Positions 10,401 to 19,944 of a stretch of DNA of 64,000 bases are shown piece after piece (within the stretch, counting starts at the first letter, position 1; each line of letters begins with the position of its first letter). The stretch comes from Puccinellia tenuiflora (lineage: Eukaryota > Streptophyta > Magnoliopsida > Poales > Poaceae). The translations under genes were made by a program, and so were the position numbers. The stretch covers positions 248,001 through 312,000 of the forward strand of contig QRDG01001358.1 in the NCBI GenBank assembly GCA_012064385.1, read 5' to 3'. The notes beneath the pieces were generated by a model that was given only the letters and a program-made list of their open reading frames with translations, had not been told where the DNA came from and made no database searches.

Positions 10401-11300
10401 GCAGAACCTTATGACCGGCAAACATGTTTCAAACATGGCCTCCCAGATCCGGCGGCGTTGCCGGCCGGAGATGGACGGGGAAGGGAGGCCGGACTCCTCT
10501 GTATAGCAGTAGCGTTAGGGCTAGGTTTAGGTTGTGTTTCTTTCTTTGGCTTGCCTCCGTGGTGACTGGCGTTATGCCGTCGAGGACGAGTTCGTTGACA
10601 CGCCCGAACCGTGTTCATCGGACGGCGGTTGCTCCTCTCCTGGCGATGCTTCGGCGGTCGGAGCCGCGTACAGAAATGGGAGCCTCCAAGTTCTCCCTCT
10701 CTCCTAAGCTCGATGGTGGCCTTCTGGATCTGGAAGGCCATGGCTGCCCTGCTGCAAGTTCGAGGTTGATGTTTCCTCTTCCCCTGTCTGGCCGTGGAGG
10801 TGAGGGGGGGGGGGGGGGGGGGGGGGGGGGAGGGGAAGGAGTGTTGCTTATGTTCTTCGTCCTTTGCAGGAAGGTGGCTGTTGATCCCGCTGCAAGCAAA
10901 TCAAGTGGAGATCTTGGTGCTTTCCACTATCTTCGGCCGAAATGGCGGAGGTTTCCAGAGCCTGGCGCTGGAGCTCGACGGCTCGTCGTCACCAAGTGGT
11001 GCATCCCCGGGGACTTCAAGCTGGCCAGCGTCATCTGCTCGTCGCCGGAAGTGAGTGCTCGAGCGCCTGCCTCCCTGATCTCGGCGTCTCTGCCTTGAGG
11101 TCACCGGCGATTGGTGGTGGAGCAACCCAGGGACTTGATTGCTTTTTATCTTTTAGTTCTAGGGTGTTTTAAGGCCTTATCTTCAAATATTAGGTTTTCT
11201 AGGACAAGAGTTGTAAAAGGGCCTTTTTGCATATTGTACTCGCCACATGTTCCCGTTTAATGCAGCTTTCCTCTTTATGTTAAGAAAAAAAAAAGACAAG
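10401..11300 (+). repeat. Possible poly(A)-tailed retroposon-like segment
   Basis: A GC-rich body with a 27-G run (10804-10830) passes into a T-rich 3' portion and ends in a run of ten A after TTATGTTAAG (about 11283-11294). This resembles the 3' end of a LINE or processed transcript. I could not find matching target duplications, and the short GC-rich reading frames on both strands overlap one another and are not supported as genes. Confidence 0.3.
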
Positions 11301-11356
11301 AACGGAGCCAGAAGTACATAGTACGAGCACACAGGCAAGCAAACACGGATCAGACC

Positions 11357-11888
11357 TAAGGATTGCAATGGGTAGGGTATGGACAGGGTAGAGCAATACC
11401 ATACCCATACCCATATAGTCTATGGGTACAAAATTCTACCCATGCTCTTATCCGCGGGGATGAAAGTATACCCATATCCATACCCGGCGGGTATCCATAC
11501 CCATTGGGTACCCGTTGGGTAGATCAAGTAGTAAATAAATTGTTCACACTTTTACATTTGTTGGTAGCACATTTGTTAAAAAAAAAACTCAGTTATCTCA
11601 ACTTAGTAATAGGTAGATGAATATATGACAATTATTAACTTTGGAAATCACAATCTCATGATCATATCTAGTAAGTCAACCTAATAGGTCCATATGTTAG
11701 TATAAACAGGTAGGGTATGGGTATACCCACGGGTATAGGGTTGTACCCATGTCCTACCCGCGACTTGGTGGGTAGGGTATGGGTACTACCCATGTACTAC
11801 CCATGGGTATGAAAATGTGCCCATATCCTCTCCATACGGGTACGGTATCCGCGGGTACCCATATCCATGGATAAAATTGCCATCCTTA
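11357..11888. mobile_element. MITE-like element built of GGGTA/TACCC words
   Basis: A 532-bp segment with inverted ends TAAGGATTGCAAT (left) and ATTGCCATCCTTA (right, one mismatch when reversed). Both arms are crowded with GGGTATGGGTA and TACCCATACCC words, about 150-200 bp each, around an AT-rich core of about 180 bp. The arms could fold back on each other. The superfamily is not certain; no clear target duplication is seen beyond the terminal bases. Confidence 0.65.
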
Positions 11889-12327
11889 ACTAGGCCATAA
11901 TACGCGCTGATCCGTCCATCCTTTTACAGTAGCGTACACGTACACAACCGAAAACGTAGCAAACAAAAGAAAATGATAAAAAGACAAGCAAACAACACAC
12001 AACCTGAAGAAGAAGAAGACTTGCACGATCGACCAGCTGCGGAAGGTGAAAACGCAGCGGCACCATGAGGAGGTCACACTCTAAAACCATCGCAACCTCC
12101 CGAGATGCTAGCTGAGATTTCACCACCTGCAGCAGTACATCAGCAACAAGAGAAGATAATCGCAGGGAGATGATCCAGAAGACGAAAAAACTACGGATGG
12201 ATGGACCAGTTGCTAGCTCAAATACGGCAACTGAATCTGTCCAGGATCGACGACGCGACTAAAAATAATACTGCAGTATTAGGAGGCTGTCGATTATTCT
12301 GCCCTGGCCCGTTCTCTGCTGCGCGCA
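11889..12327. other. Unclassified stretch
   Basis: No gene is supported. On the minus strand a pyrimidine-rich tract and CTGCTGCAG (about 12126-12135) look like a splice acceptor, followed by an open stretch down to about 12015. It could be a second exon or 3' leader of the small candidate at 12328-12570, but this is only a possibility. Confidence 0.25.
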
Positions 12328-12570
12328 CTAAAATGAGCAAAGATTAGCAGCAGAGGACATACGTCGACCGAGCGGATGATGCAGGGGACGTTCACTTGCC
12401 GTCGGCGTCTCCGGCGACCGGGACGCCGCCGCCGCCGTTCTTGTCGGCGCGTCCTTGATGATCTTCTCCTTGATCTGGCCGCGACGGGGTGGCGCCTGGC
12501 TCCCAGCAGTCGGTGCCCTGCTGCCGCCGCCGCCGGCGGGAGCTTGAGCCTGGCACCCTTTGGTGGACAT
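12328..12570 (-). CDS. Small hypothetical protein, weak candidate
   Basis: A minus-strand frame beginning MSTKGCQAQAPAGGGG at 12570, Gly/Ala/Pro-rich, then a basic segment RRGQIKEKIIKD. Codon positions are GC-rich, like a cereal gene start, and the initiator has a plausible context. A neighbouring frame after the lysine-rich segment ends earlier in DADGK and a stop, so the C-terminus is uncertain and may reflect a one-base indel. I do not recognise the family with confidence and assign no function. It could be a fortuitous frame in GC-rich DNA. Confidence 0.3.
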   Translation of the reverse strand: MSTKGCQAQAPAGGGGSRAPTAGSQAPPRRGQIKEKIIKDAPTRTAAAASRSPETPTASERPLHHPLGRRMSSAANLCSF

Positions 12571-13012
12571 CGGCGAGCTAGGCGATTCAATCCGGCGATG
12601 CGTGCTGCTATGTCTGTTTCAGGCGATGGCCGTGAGGAGAGCAGATATGGTGGGGCCCAAAGTATACTGGTGCGGGTCCCACTGCATGTAAGGCGGGGGG
12701 CGGGCGCTACTTCTACCCAGGAAGGAGGATGGACGATGGACTTTTCTCTGACAGGTGGGCCCACCGGTATCTGGGCGCAATGCTACTGGTGGGGACGTGT
12801 CGGTGACTCAGTGGATTTATGGATATCCAACCATCTCGAGCATCTACGGAATGGAAGGTTACGGACAGACGTGGCACAATTTAATTGGGGGGAGCGAACG
12901 GACCCACCCAGCAAAATTAGGGGGGCAAATAATAAGGGGACACGTAATCCCGTAGGTGCTTCCCGTAGGCGTGTTCTCTGTAGGTTTAGCATTTCCGTTC
13001 TTGTGTCGCTTT
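12571..13012. other. Unclassified GC-rich stretch
   Basis: If the small minus-strand frame is real, this would be its promoter side. Overlapping frames on both strands here lack domains or plausible splice signals. Nothing else is recognised. Confidence 0.3.
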
Positions 13013-13401
13013 AGAGCAACTACAGCCAGCCCCCCAGAGCATCGTTTTGATCGTCGGATGTGTAAAAAAGGCAAAAGCTCTCTCCGCCATGCCCCCATAG
13101 CCCTCCCCATGAGCTCAAAAAGGCACCGGCAAACCCAGGCCAAACCCACCTCACTTGGTTCGGCTTGGGGGTGCCGGCGGAAGCAATACCCAATAGTTTC
13201 CCCCCACGTGGCCAGATTCCTTTCTTCTCTCTCCTTGTGTGGTCCTTTTTCTTGCCCAGATTCCTTTCTTCTTTATTTGGTGTGGGCTACGGCTGGGAAG
13301 TAGTCCTCTTTTTTCATCCGGCGGAAGCAATTTGCCCCCCAGGACTTGCACTTTTTCATCCGGCGAGTGTGCTAGGGGGCACCAACGGCTGGAGTTGCTC
13401 T
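13013..13401. mobile_element. MITE with AGAGCAACT inverted ends
   Basis: A 389-bp segment starting AGAGCAACTACAGCCAGC and ending GGCTGGAGTTGCTCT, good inverted repeats. GAGCAACTCCAGC-type ends are common among grass MITEs. It contains internal direct repeats: CAGATTCCTTTCTTCT at about 13212 and 13258, and TTTTTCATCCGGCG at about 13311 and 13351. The target duplication is unclear. Confidence 0.65.
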
Positions 13402-13632
13402 TAGCGTCACACGCTGTCCCTATGGATCCACCTGGCTGAGTGACAGAAGATGTTGTTCGGATTTTTCATTTAGTTGGCTGATGCAACAATTTAATATGGT
13501 ATCAGAGCAGTAGGTCTCAAGTTTAAGATTCGCCTTACGCACTATTTAATATAAAAATCGTTGCCACCTCCCATCTATTTCACTTCTAGGCGAAGGCCAT
13601 GTAGAGATAAACAAAACTTTTTCTACGTGGTA

Positions 13633-13910
13633 TGTGAGATCCTGGCTCGGGGCTTAATAGGATTGATAGGATACTCATACCAACAAGTTGCAACTTCTTT
13701 TCCGGAAGCTCATCGCGATAGAACCCAGATGTTAAGCGTGCTTGGCCTGGGGTAATATTGGGATGGGTGACCGACCGGGAAGTCCTTCCCGGGTGTGCAC
13801 GAGTGAGGACAAAGTGCGCAGAAAAGACTAGTGTTGGTCTGTGGGGCCAGTCTAGAGATCCTAGAGAGCTGCCAGGGGTGACAGGCCCGGGGGTGGGTCG
13901 GGGTGTTACA
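13633..13910 (+). repeat. 5' LTR of Cassandra with 5S rRNA-like region
   Basis: TGTGAGATCC to GGGTGTTACA. Bases about 13669-13801 resemble plant 5S rRNA, best in the internal promoter: box A-like ATGTTAAGCGTGCTTGG (13729-13745) and box C-like GGATGGGTGACC followed by GGGAAGTCC (13761-13785). The 5' third is diverged, so this is not a 5S gene. In this family the region is thought to provide RNA polymerase III promoter elements. Confidence 0.9.
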
Positions 13911-14074
13911 TTTGGTATCAGAGCCGACCCTTGCGGTAACTCGGGCGTGTGCGGGTCAGAGGCGCGGACATGTGGAGCATGTGCCGGCACTGGACGCACA
14001 GACGGGTGCCAAAGGGGGAAGTTCCTAGACTGGGGTTGACCGACGAGGGCGCCGGTCTTTTAAGGGGGGAAGGA

Positions 14075-14358
14075 TGTGAGATCCTGGCTCAGGGCTTAAT
14101 AGGATTGATAGGATACTCATAACAACAAGTTGCAACTTTTTTTTCCGGAAGCTCATCGCGATAGAACCCAGATGTTAAGCGTGCTTGGCCTGGGGTAATA
14201 TTGAGATGGGTGACCGACCGGGAAGTCCTTCCCGGGTGTGCACGAGTGAGCACAAAGTGCGCAGAAAAGACTAGTGTTGGTCTGTGGGGCCAGTCTAGAG
14301 ATCCTAGAGAGCTACCAGGGATGACAGGCCCGGCTCGGGGGTGGGTCAGGGTGTTACA
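14075..14358 (+). repeat. 3' LTR of Cassandra
   Basis: Nearly identical to the 5' LTR. It differs by a few substitutions, by extra T in the T-run after GCAAC, and by a 5-6 bp GGCTC-type length change near the 3' end. The strong similarity suggests a fairly recent insertion. Confidence 0.9.
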
Positions 14359-14382
14359 TGGTAGTTCCAAGATCTAGCCAAG

Positions 14383-14525
14383 CACGAGTGAGGACAAAGT
14401 GCGCAGAAAAGACTAGTGTTGATCTGTGGGGCCAGTCTAGAGATCCTATAGAGCTGCCAGGGGTGACAGGCCCGGCTCGGGGGTGGGTTGGGGTGTTACA
14501 TGGTAGTTCCAAGATCTAGCCAAGG
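14383..14525 (+). repeat. Tandem copy of the 3' half of a Cassandra LTR plus flank
   Basis: A 142-bp period: the segment from CACGAGTGAG in the 3' LTR (14241) through the LTR end, the TGGTA duplication and the flank GTTCCAAGATCTAGCCAAG is repeated once, starting at 14383. The second copy shares bases with the 5' LTR as well (for example GAGGACAAAG), so unequal exchange or conversion between LTRs may be involved. Confidence 0.85.
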
Positions 14526-15814
14526 TATAAGGCCATGACGATTACCACTAGACGCGCAGGTCCAGATTATTGATGAAGCACGTCGATGCAGTGCAGTCCC
14601 ATGATCCGACCCAATCCACGATCATCGAAGTGCTGAACATACAATACCTATGGCGGTATCCACACATACGAGGAGGATCACCGGCGGTGGACTGCTAGGT
14701 CCGACGCGGCGGTTGGACTGAAAATGGGCTAGGGTTTCCAACGCATGGAAGTGTCTTACCATCCCCTTGCGCATCATGCGCCCCATCTTATATAGAGAGT
14801 GAAAGTGGGCCGCATAACACTTGTGGCCCATTCACTAAACTCTACTCAGTCCATGAACGGTTGGGGTCCAACCCAATCGATTTGCTCCTGCTCTTAAGTG
14901 TGTAATCCCGCAGGCCCATGGCGACTTTTGGACACAATTGGAGTCCAACTCACAATCAATCAATCGATAGCGGCTCCTAGCAGAATGTGCCGACTCCAAG
15001 TACCATAGAGTCACGACGACATACCTTTCAATGCGACATACGTCCAAGTTCCTTTTGCCTCATGATAAACCTTGTCGGGCTATAGGAGAATTACCGTCAT
15101 CCCTTAATAGCTCAACTCTCTTCTCAATCCGTGATATATGATTCATGAAACTAACACTTAGTCGATCACCTTGGTTAACACTTAACCAAGTCATGCATGG
15201 CCATGCTTTCCGAACCATATAACTCGAGAGGGCCTAGAGAATATCTCTCCAGTTGGAGGGGAAAATCCCATCTTGGTTATCAACATCGGGAAGCTTGATT
15301 CTCAGCCGACCCGAACTCTGCCTTTATGACTGCCTTGTGACAGAACATCGTTTGACAGAACCTATGTCGGTTGATCCACAACTCGGATTGTGCGAAAACC
15401 TCAGGTATAAGGATTACATTGATTGAGACATACAAATGACGACTTACTCGTTGTATCTCAATATTGGTTAGTCCAACTCGCTATACTCTTTATCCGAATC
15501 CATGTAAGTCGGAATGGCATCACCATGCCCATGACAAGTGGAACTGAGTCATCAGCCGACTTTCACATTAGTTTAAGTTGTGTGTCCAGCACAACCACAA
15601 CGACCAAGGACAATCTAGTATGAACAACATGAATATACAGTTTCACAACTGAATCACATATTCAATGAACATATCAGATGTTCGTACAAGGACAACTTAA
15701 TAACTTTATGAATACATTGGGAATTATATCATACATGATTGTCTCTAGGGCATATTCCCAACACTATGGTCTTCACGTATGTCTAGTCTAGACGTAAGGG
15801 GAGTGTTAACATAT

Positions 15815-16544
15815 GAGTAAAATGCATCATAAGTCCTATAACTATTTGGGATCAAGTGAGTCTCATATGTATGAAAATGCATGTTCAAGTCCTAATTGTT
15901 TCTAAAGTGTGTCACCGGTGGCACTAAGCTCACCGGAGCAGCTTTGACCAACCTTTGATCGGTGACAATTATTCAATTTACCTCCTAAAAAATTATGTCT
16001 TCTAATTCCGTGCCCCTCTATTGTCAACATACCGTCACCATCCTTCCCGAGACCCTTCCTCGCCGCAATCTACCATTGTTGTCGTCCAATCCGTATATTG
16101 CCACCTTGTTGGATCAGTGTCCATGAGTCGAGTCACCCTCGGACCCTGTCGTCTCCAAGCTCGGAGAGGCGCATATGCTAGGCGCCTCCATGCTTGGAGA
16201 GGCGCCAGCTGCACGACAAGGATCTCCACGGACCGCTGCTGGTTCCTCGTGCGCTGCCATGAGTGAGATCCCGCACATCCAGGGCAGACAATGCGAAAAC
16301 CATATTGGATCCAATTATCCACCATAGGCATCCTCCCGGCACACGAATAATTAGAAGAAACAACTTTTAAGGGGTAAATTGAATAATTGTCACCGGTCAA
16401 AGGTCGGTCAAAGCTTCTCCGGTGAGTTTAGGACTGCTGGTGACACACTTTAGAAATAATTAGGACTCAAACGTGCATTTTCATACATGTGGGACTTACT
16501 TGACACCCCCCGGATAGTTATAGGACCTAGGATGCATTTTACTC
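15815..16544. mobile_element. Foldback element inside the TRIM 3' LTR
   Basis: Long inverted arms of about 190 bp: GAGTAAAATGCATCATAAGT at the left pairs with the end TAGGATGCATTTTACTC at 16544. The central 330 bp (16011-16340) is more GC-rich and not palindromic. It could be Mutator-like with a captured fragment; no gene is recognised in the centre and the target duplication is not clear. Confidence 0.7.
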
Positions 16545-16651
16545 AAATATATATGTTCATCCAGGGCAAAGTTTCGAGATATCAAAAATTTAGTGGTGCA
16601 GTGTAAATTAAAAAGCCCTTCCCCATCAGCTAACGAGCAACAATTTAATCA

Positions 16652-17289
16652 TGAATGATTGAGTAGCACCAGACAATCTTGCCTGAATGGCAATCTTGGT
16701 AAGCTGAGAGTTGGAATTAAGATGGATGGGAAATCCCAGGCCTATTTTATGTTGGCCTTTGTAGGATGTATCTATGTAACATATTACAAAATGAGATATT
16801 GGCACCAATGTGGGTTGTTTGGGGGAGTAATGCCCTGGATAGCATCGTCCCTTTTAAAATTGGAATATTTTTTTAGTTACTTGAACTAAGTTTCAAAATA
16901 TATGAATAATTATATAAAAATATAATGATTTTTTGAAAGGATATGCATATTATTGTATTTTGCTACGTAGTATTTATTTTCACTTTCTTTATATACTACA
17001 CCCTTCAATCCATAATAAGTGTTGCTGATTTAGCACAAGTTAATCGGACGATGTACTTTTTCACGAAATTTAAAAGAATGAAAAAAATTCTATTATAGTG
17101 GGCAGCAATCTAGGCAACGCTATGAGCTATGCTATGCTTATCTCGCTCGCAATAATAGGTGTTCCTCGTATAGGAATTTTTTTAGCCATGGTTTTGGGTT
17201 TGACGAACAACTAGCTCAATGGGCTTATAACTGACGCGTGTTGGCCCGCCGTATCCGTTTACAAAACAAGCTGAAACGAAAATCAATAT
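16652..17289. other. Unclassified AT-rich stretch with a Stowaway fragment
   Basis: From about 16998 the sequence CCTTCAATCCATAATAAGTG followed by a GCTGATTTAG-type segment resembles the start of a Stowaway-type MITE, but the opposite end is not clear. No coding region is supported. Confidence 0.35.
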
Positions 17290-17779
17290 AACACGGTCAT
17301 CCGAGCTCCGTAAGGCAACACCCGTAGCCGCCTCCGGTACCGACTTCCTCGTCTCCACCGTGCAGCGATCACGGCTTCTTCCGGCGAGATCCTCAACGAC
17401 TAGGTGCCTCCTCTCTCCGTCTCTCCCCCTTCTCTCTCTCTCCCACACACACGCAAACAAAATCATGCCCTTGTATAACCCTAGCCCTAGCCTTTGTCAA
17501 GTTCTCCAAGAACATCATGTTCCCTATGATCAAATTCTTCTTCTTCTTCCAATCTGATTCGGAGGGTGTTTTTTTTGCCTCGCCATTTTCATATGATTTG
17601 TACCATAATTTTTAGTTGTCTCTGAAGTTCATGCCCTGTTCCTGTGACGTTCTTGTCCAACCAATTGTAGCGATAAGGCAAATCATAACTATTTCAAGTT
17701 GCTTTCTGAAAGGTTTCCTTTTACGATTGTGTATTCACAGTGTCCAACCAAACACCGTTACACCAGCCTTTCACCGACG
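17290..17779 (+). other. 5' leader and first intron of the upstream RRM gene (probable)
   Basis: GC-rich leader (17300-17400) and a CT microsatellite (about 17405-17445) are followed by AT-rich sequence and an acceptor TTCACAG just before TGTCCAACCA (about 17735-17750). The same acceptor and TGTCCAACCA occur before the second RRM gene. The stretch TTTGTCAAGTTCTCCAAGAA at 17493 is repeated at 18560, giving a tandem period of about 1067 bp. Confidence 0.45.
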
Positions 17780-18515
17780 ATGAGGAGACTGCATCTAAGC
17801 GGGAGGCTGTACGTAGATGACATGGCCCCAGGCACCGGCGACGAGGAACTTCGCCGCCACTTCGGGCGGTACGGGGACGTGGCCGACATCTTCATTCCCA
17901 CGTGCCGCCGCACGGGCGGACCCCGCTGCTTCGCCTTTGTCCAGTTCTCCAGCCCTCATGACGCCGGCTGCGCCCTCGCTGACCCTTGCCATGTCATCAA
18001 TGGCCGGGAGGTACCTAGCTATGTCAACCTCGTTGGGCAGTTTCTTCTTTTTCCCACATAATGAATGACAGGATCTTATTATGCTGCGTGCACCAGTGCT
18101 GTCATGGTTTTCATTTTGAGTGCGATTCACTGAATTCCAGTAGACTGAAATATTTTGACCTTTCAGCAAAAATATTTCAGCAATTTCAGACTTTCAGCAC
18201 GTAGAAATTCAAATACTTTTGAAAGAACTTACAAATATTTTAAATACTTGGTTCAATTCAAGTGAAACTGAATGTGAAAACCATGGTGCCGCTACATATT
18301 ACCAGTGAGAACGCAGAGTCATTTTTTCATGAGAAAGTGGTCTGGAATTTATCTCCTTTTGTACAAAATTTGGCTTTCCATTCATGCCTGCTTGGGAATT
18401 TTAAATCCCGTATATATGTTGTGGTTTATTGGCTGATAGATTGGAAATGCCTTTTCCTGTGCAGGTGTACATTGCAAGGGCACGACCAAGACGTTTGGAA
18501 GAATCGAGTGTGTAA
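17780..18515 (+). CDS. Single-RRM RNA-binding protein, C-terminally truncated copy
   Basis: Two exons, 17780-18010 and 18465-18515, join in phase (donor GAG/GTACC, acceptor GTGCAG/GTG) to give 93 residues. RNA recognition motif: RNP2 LYVDDM and RNP1 RCFAFVQF, with RYGDVADIFIP between them. The role would be RNA binding. The start is the ATG at 17780, although the frame is open farther upstream to the splice acceptor, so an earlier coding exon is possible. The protein ends at TAA 18513-18515, just after RLEESSV, where its neighbour continues for 70 more residues. The stop comes from the duplication junction, followed at once by a GC/CT microsatellite. It is probably a truncated duplicate; the RRM itself is complete apart from its last strand. 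Confidence 0.65.
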
Positions 18516-18516
18516 G

Positions 18517-18543
18517 GCGCGCGCGCGCGCTCTCTCTCTCTCT
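18517..18543. repeat. GC/CT microsatellite at the RRM duplication junction
   Basis: Seven GC repeats run directly into about seven CT repeats. It replaces the 3' coding part of the first RRM gene. It matches the CT tract in the leader of the first copy (17405-17455), so it marks where copy 1 ends and copy 2 begins. Confidence 0.85.
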
Positions 18544-18767
18544 TAATCCTGACCCTACCTTTGTCAAGTTCTCCAAGAAGAGGATGTTCCCTATGATCAT
18601 TCCTCTTCTTCCAATCTGATTCTGTGATTCGAGGGTGTTTTTTCGTAGCCACTTTCATATGATTTGTATCATAATTTTTAGTTTTCTCTGAAATTCATGC
18701 CCGGTTCCCTTGCTTTCTGAACGGTTCCTTATACGATTGTGTTTACAGTGTCCAACCAGACACCAGC

Positions 18768-19944
18768 ATGTCACCGGCGATGAGATGGCATGGCCCCAAA
18801 TACCATATAAACGGGAGGTTGTACTTAGATGACATGGCCCCAGGCACCAGTGAAGTGGATCTCCGCAGCTACTTCGGTCGCTATGGGGATGTGGCCGATA
18901 TCTTCATTCCCACGTACGGCCTCAATGGCCAGCCCCGCTGCTGCGCCTTTGTACAGTTCTCTAACCCCGGTGACGGTGGCCACGCTCTCGCCGACGGATG
19001 CCATGTTATCAACGGCCGAGAGGTACGTGTGTCAACCTCCTTCGCATTTTCTTCGTTTCCCGCATAATGAATGACTGGATCGTACAACTGCTGCTACATA
19101 TTATTAGTGAGAATGCTGAGTCGATTTCCGAGAGAAATTACCGCATAATGAATGACTGGGATTTTGTATGGGACGTGTCGTGCGTCAGAACTTTCAACTT
19201 TTGGTGTCTCTTTCTGTCGATAAGGGATATCCTCATATCCATAAGAAGGTAATTAAGGTTTTGTTTTGAGTGGCAACTGGCAACCCAATTAAATTCACAC
19301 AAAATAAGTCATAGTTTTCATGTTAGGATGAGGATTTGACCAACAATTACTCCGCTAATATGCAGCTTATATTATACTACTACAACATCATAGTTATATA
19401 GGCAAGTACTTCTGCATGTGAATCCTATAACATTAGTTCTGTGTCACCAAAATTATATAGTAAATACAGTAACTATCTATCAGAGGAAACAAAATATACC
19501 CAGCTTATATATTAGGACTGATATCGATTTGTCATATGAGCAAAGTAATACATAGCATGATAGATTAATCTCCTTTTGTACAGAAGTTGGCTTTCCACTC
19601 ATGTATACTTACTTGGGAATAAATCCCATATATATGGTTTAGTGTGGTCATAGGCCGATAGATTGAAGATGTCTTTTCCTGTCCAGGTATACATTACAAG
19701 GGCACGACCAACACATTTAGAATTATCGAGTGTGTACCAGTACAAGCCTCTCTGCGAGCGGCAAATTCGGGAGGGTCCATGGCGTGGATATCGGGTTGGC
19801 GACATCGGCAAAACATCCTTCGGTCAGCTAGTGTATGACTCCATGATAATATATATCTCGGAGGATGGTGTTCAATCTTGGTGCAGATCGGTAGAACTAC
19901 ACACCGAGCGCAAGTCTACTGGGTACGGGCCAAGACAACATTGA
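18768..19944 (+). CDS. Single-RRM RNA-binding protein
   Basis: Exons 18768-19022 and 19687-19944 join in phase (GAG/GTACGTG donor; CTGTCCAG/GTATAC acceptor) for 170 residues. An RRM covers about residues 16-95 with RNP2 LYLDDM (18-23) and RNP1 RCCAFVQF (57-64); the usual Gly at the second RNP1 position is Cys. The C-terminal 70 residues have no recognised domain and contain RQIREGPWRGYRVGDI. Architecture resembles small plant RNA-binding proteins of glycine-poor type, with a role in RNA metabolism inferred only from the RRM. An upstream coding exon is possible. It is the fuller member of a tandem pair; the 18510-19022 segment is about 80 percent similar to copy 1 by eye. Confidence 0.7.

Larger units (their letters stand above)
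13633..14358 (+). mobile_element. Cassandra-type TRIM, complete
   Basis: Two LTRs (278 and 284 bp) flank a 164-bp internal region. A perfect 5-bp target duplication TGGTA sits at 13628-13632 and 14359-14363. The primer-binding site TGGTATCAGAGCC (13913-13925) follows the 5' LTR, and a purine tract AAGGGGGGAAGGA ends at 14074. There is no coding capacity. Each LTR carries a 5S-rRNA-like stretch, which is the defining trait of the Cassandra family. Confidence 0.93.
13602..15763 (-). mobile_element. Old solo Copia LTR (BARE/Angela-like end), split by Cassandra
   Basis: On the minus strand it starts TGTTGGGAATATGCCCTAGA, the hallmark start of BARE/Angela/WIS-type LTRs; that end is at 15763 here. 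A minus-strand TATA box (TCTATATAAG) lies near 14790. Flanks CCATG (13597-13601) and CTATG (15764-15768) are a target duplication with one mismatch, consistent with age. Cassandra and its 3' flank duplication interrupt it at 13628-14525. Without them the LTR is about 1.3 kb. No internal region remains. Confidence 0.68.
13402..16651 (+). mobile_element. TRIM-like element with very short LTRs, heavily invaded
   Basis: A primer-binding site TGGTATCAGAGCA (13497-13509, initiator tRNA-Met type) follows a short terminal repeat that ends GCAACAATTTAAT. The internal part resumes after a solo Copia LTR at 15769. A purine tract AAGGGGAG (15796-15803) precedes a second terminal repeat starting TGTTAACATAT at 15804. 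That repeat, once a 730-bp foldback element is subtracted, is about 118 bp and ends near 16651 in the same GCAACAATTTAAT. Internal sequence is only about 130 bp. These sizes fit a TRIM. The 5' LTR start near 13402 is approximate. Confidence 0.6.

Noticed and set aside
10424..11098. A 224-residue frame and its antisense counterparts
   Set aside because: They run through a 27-G tract and depend on GC-rich composition; no conserved motif or splice structure.
12294..13014. Long overlapping frames on both strands (156 and 212 residues)
   Set aside because: Arg/Ala/Pro-rich shadows of GC-rich DNA; only the small minus-strand frame at 12328-12570 has a plausible gene-like start.
13669..13801. A 5S rRNA gene
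   Set aside because: The 5' third has diverged, the segment lies inside both LTRs of a Cassandra element with its own primer site and target duplication, and no 5S spacer array is present.
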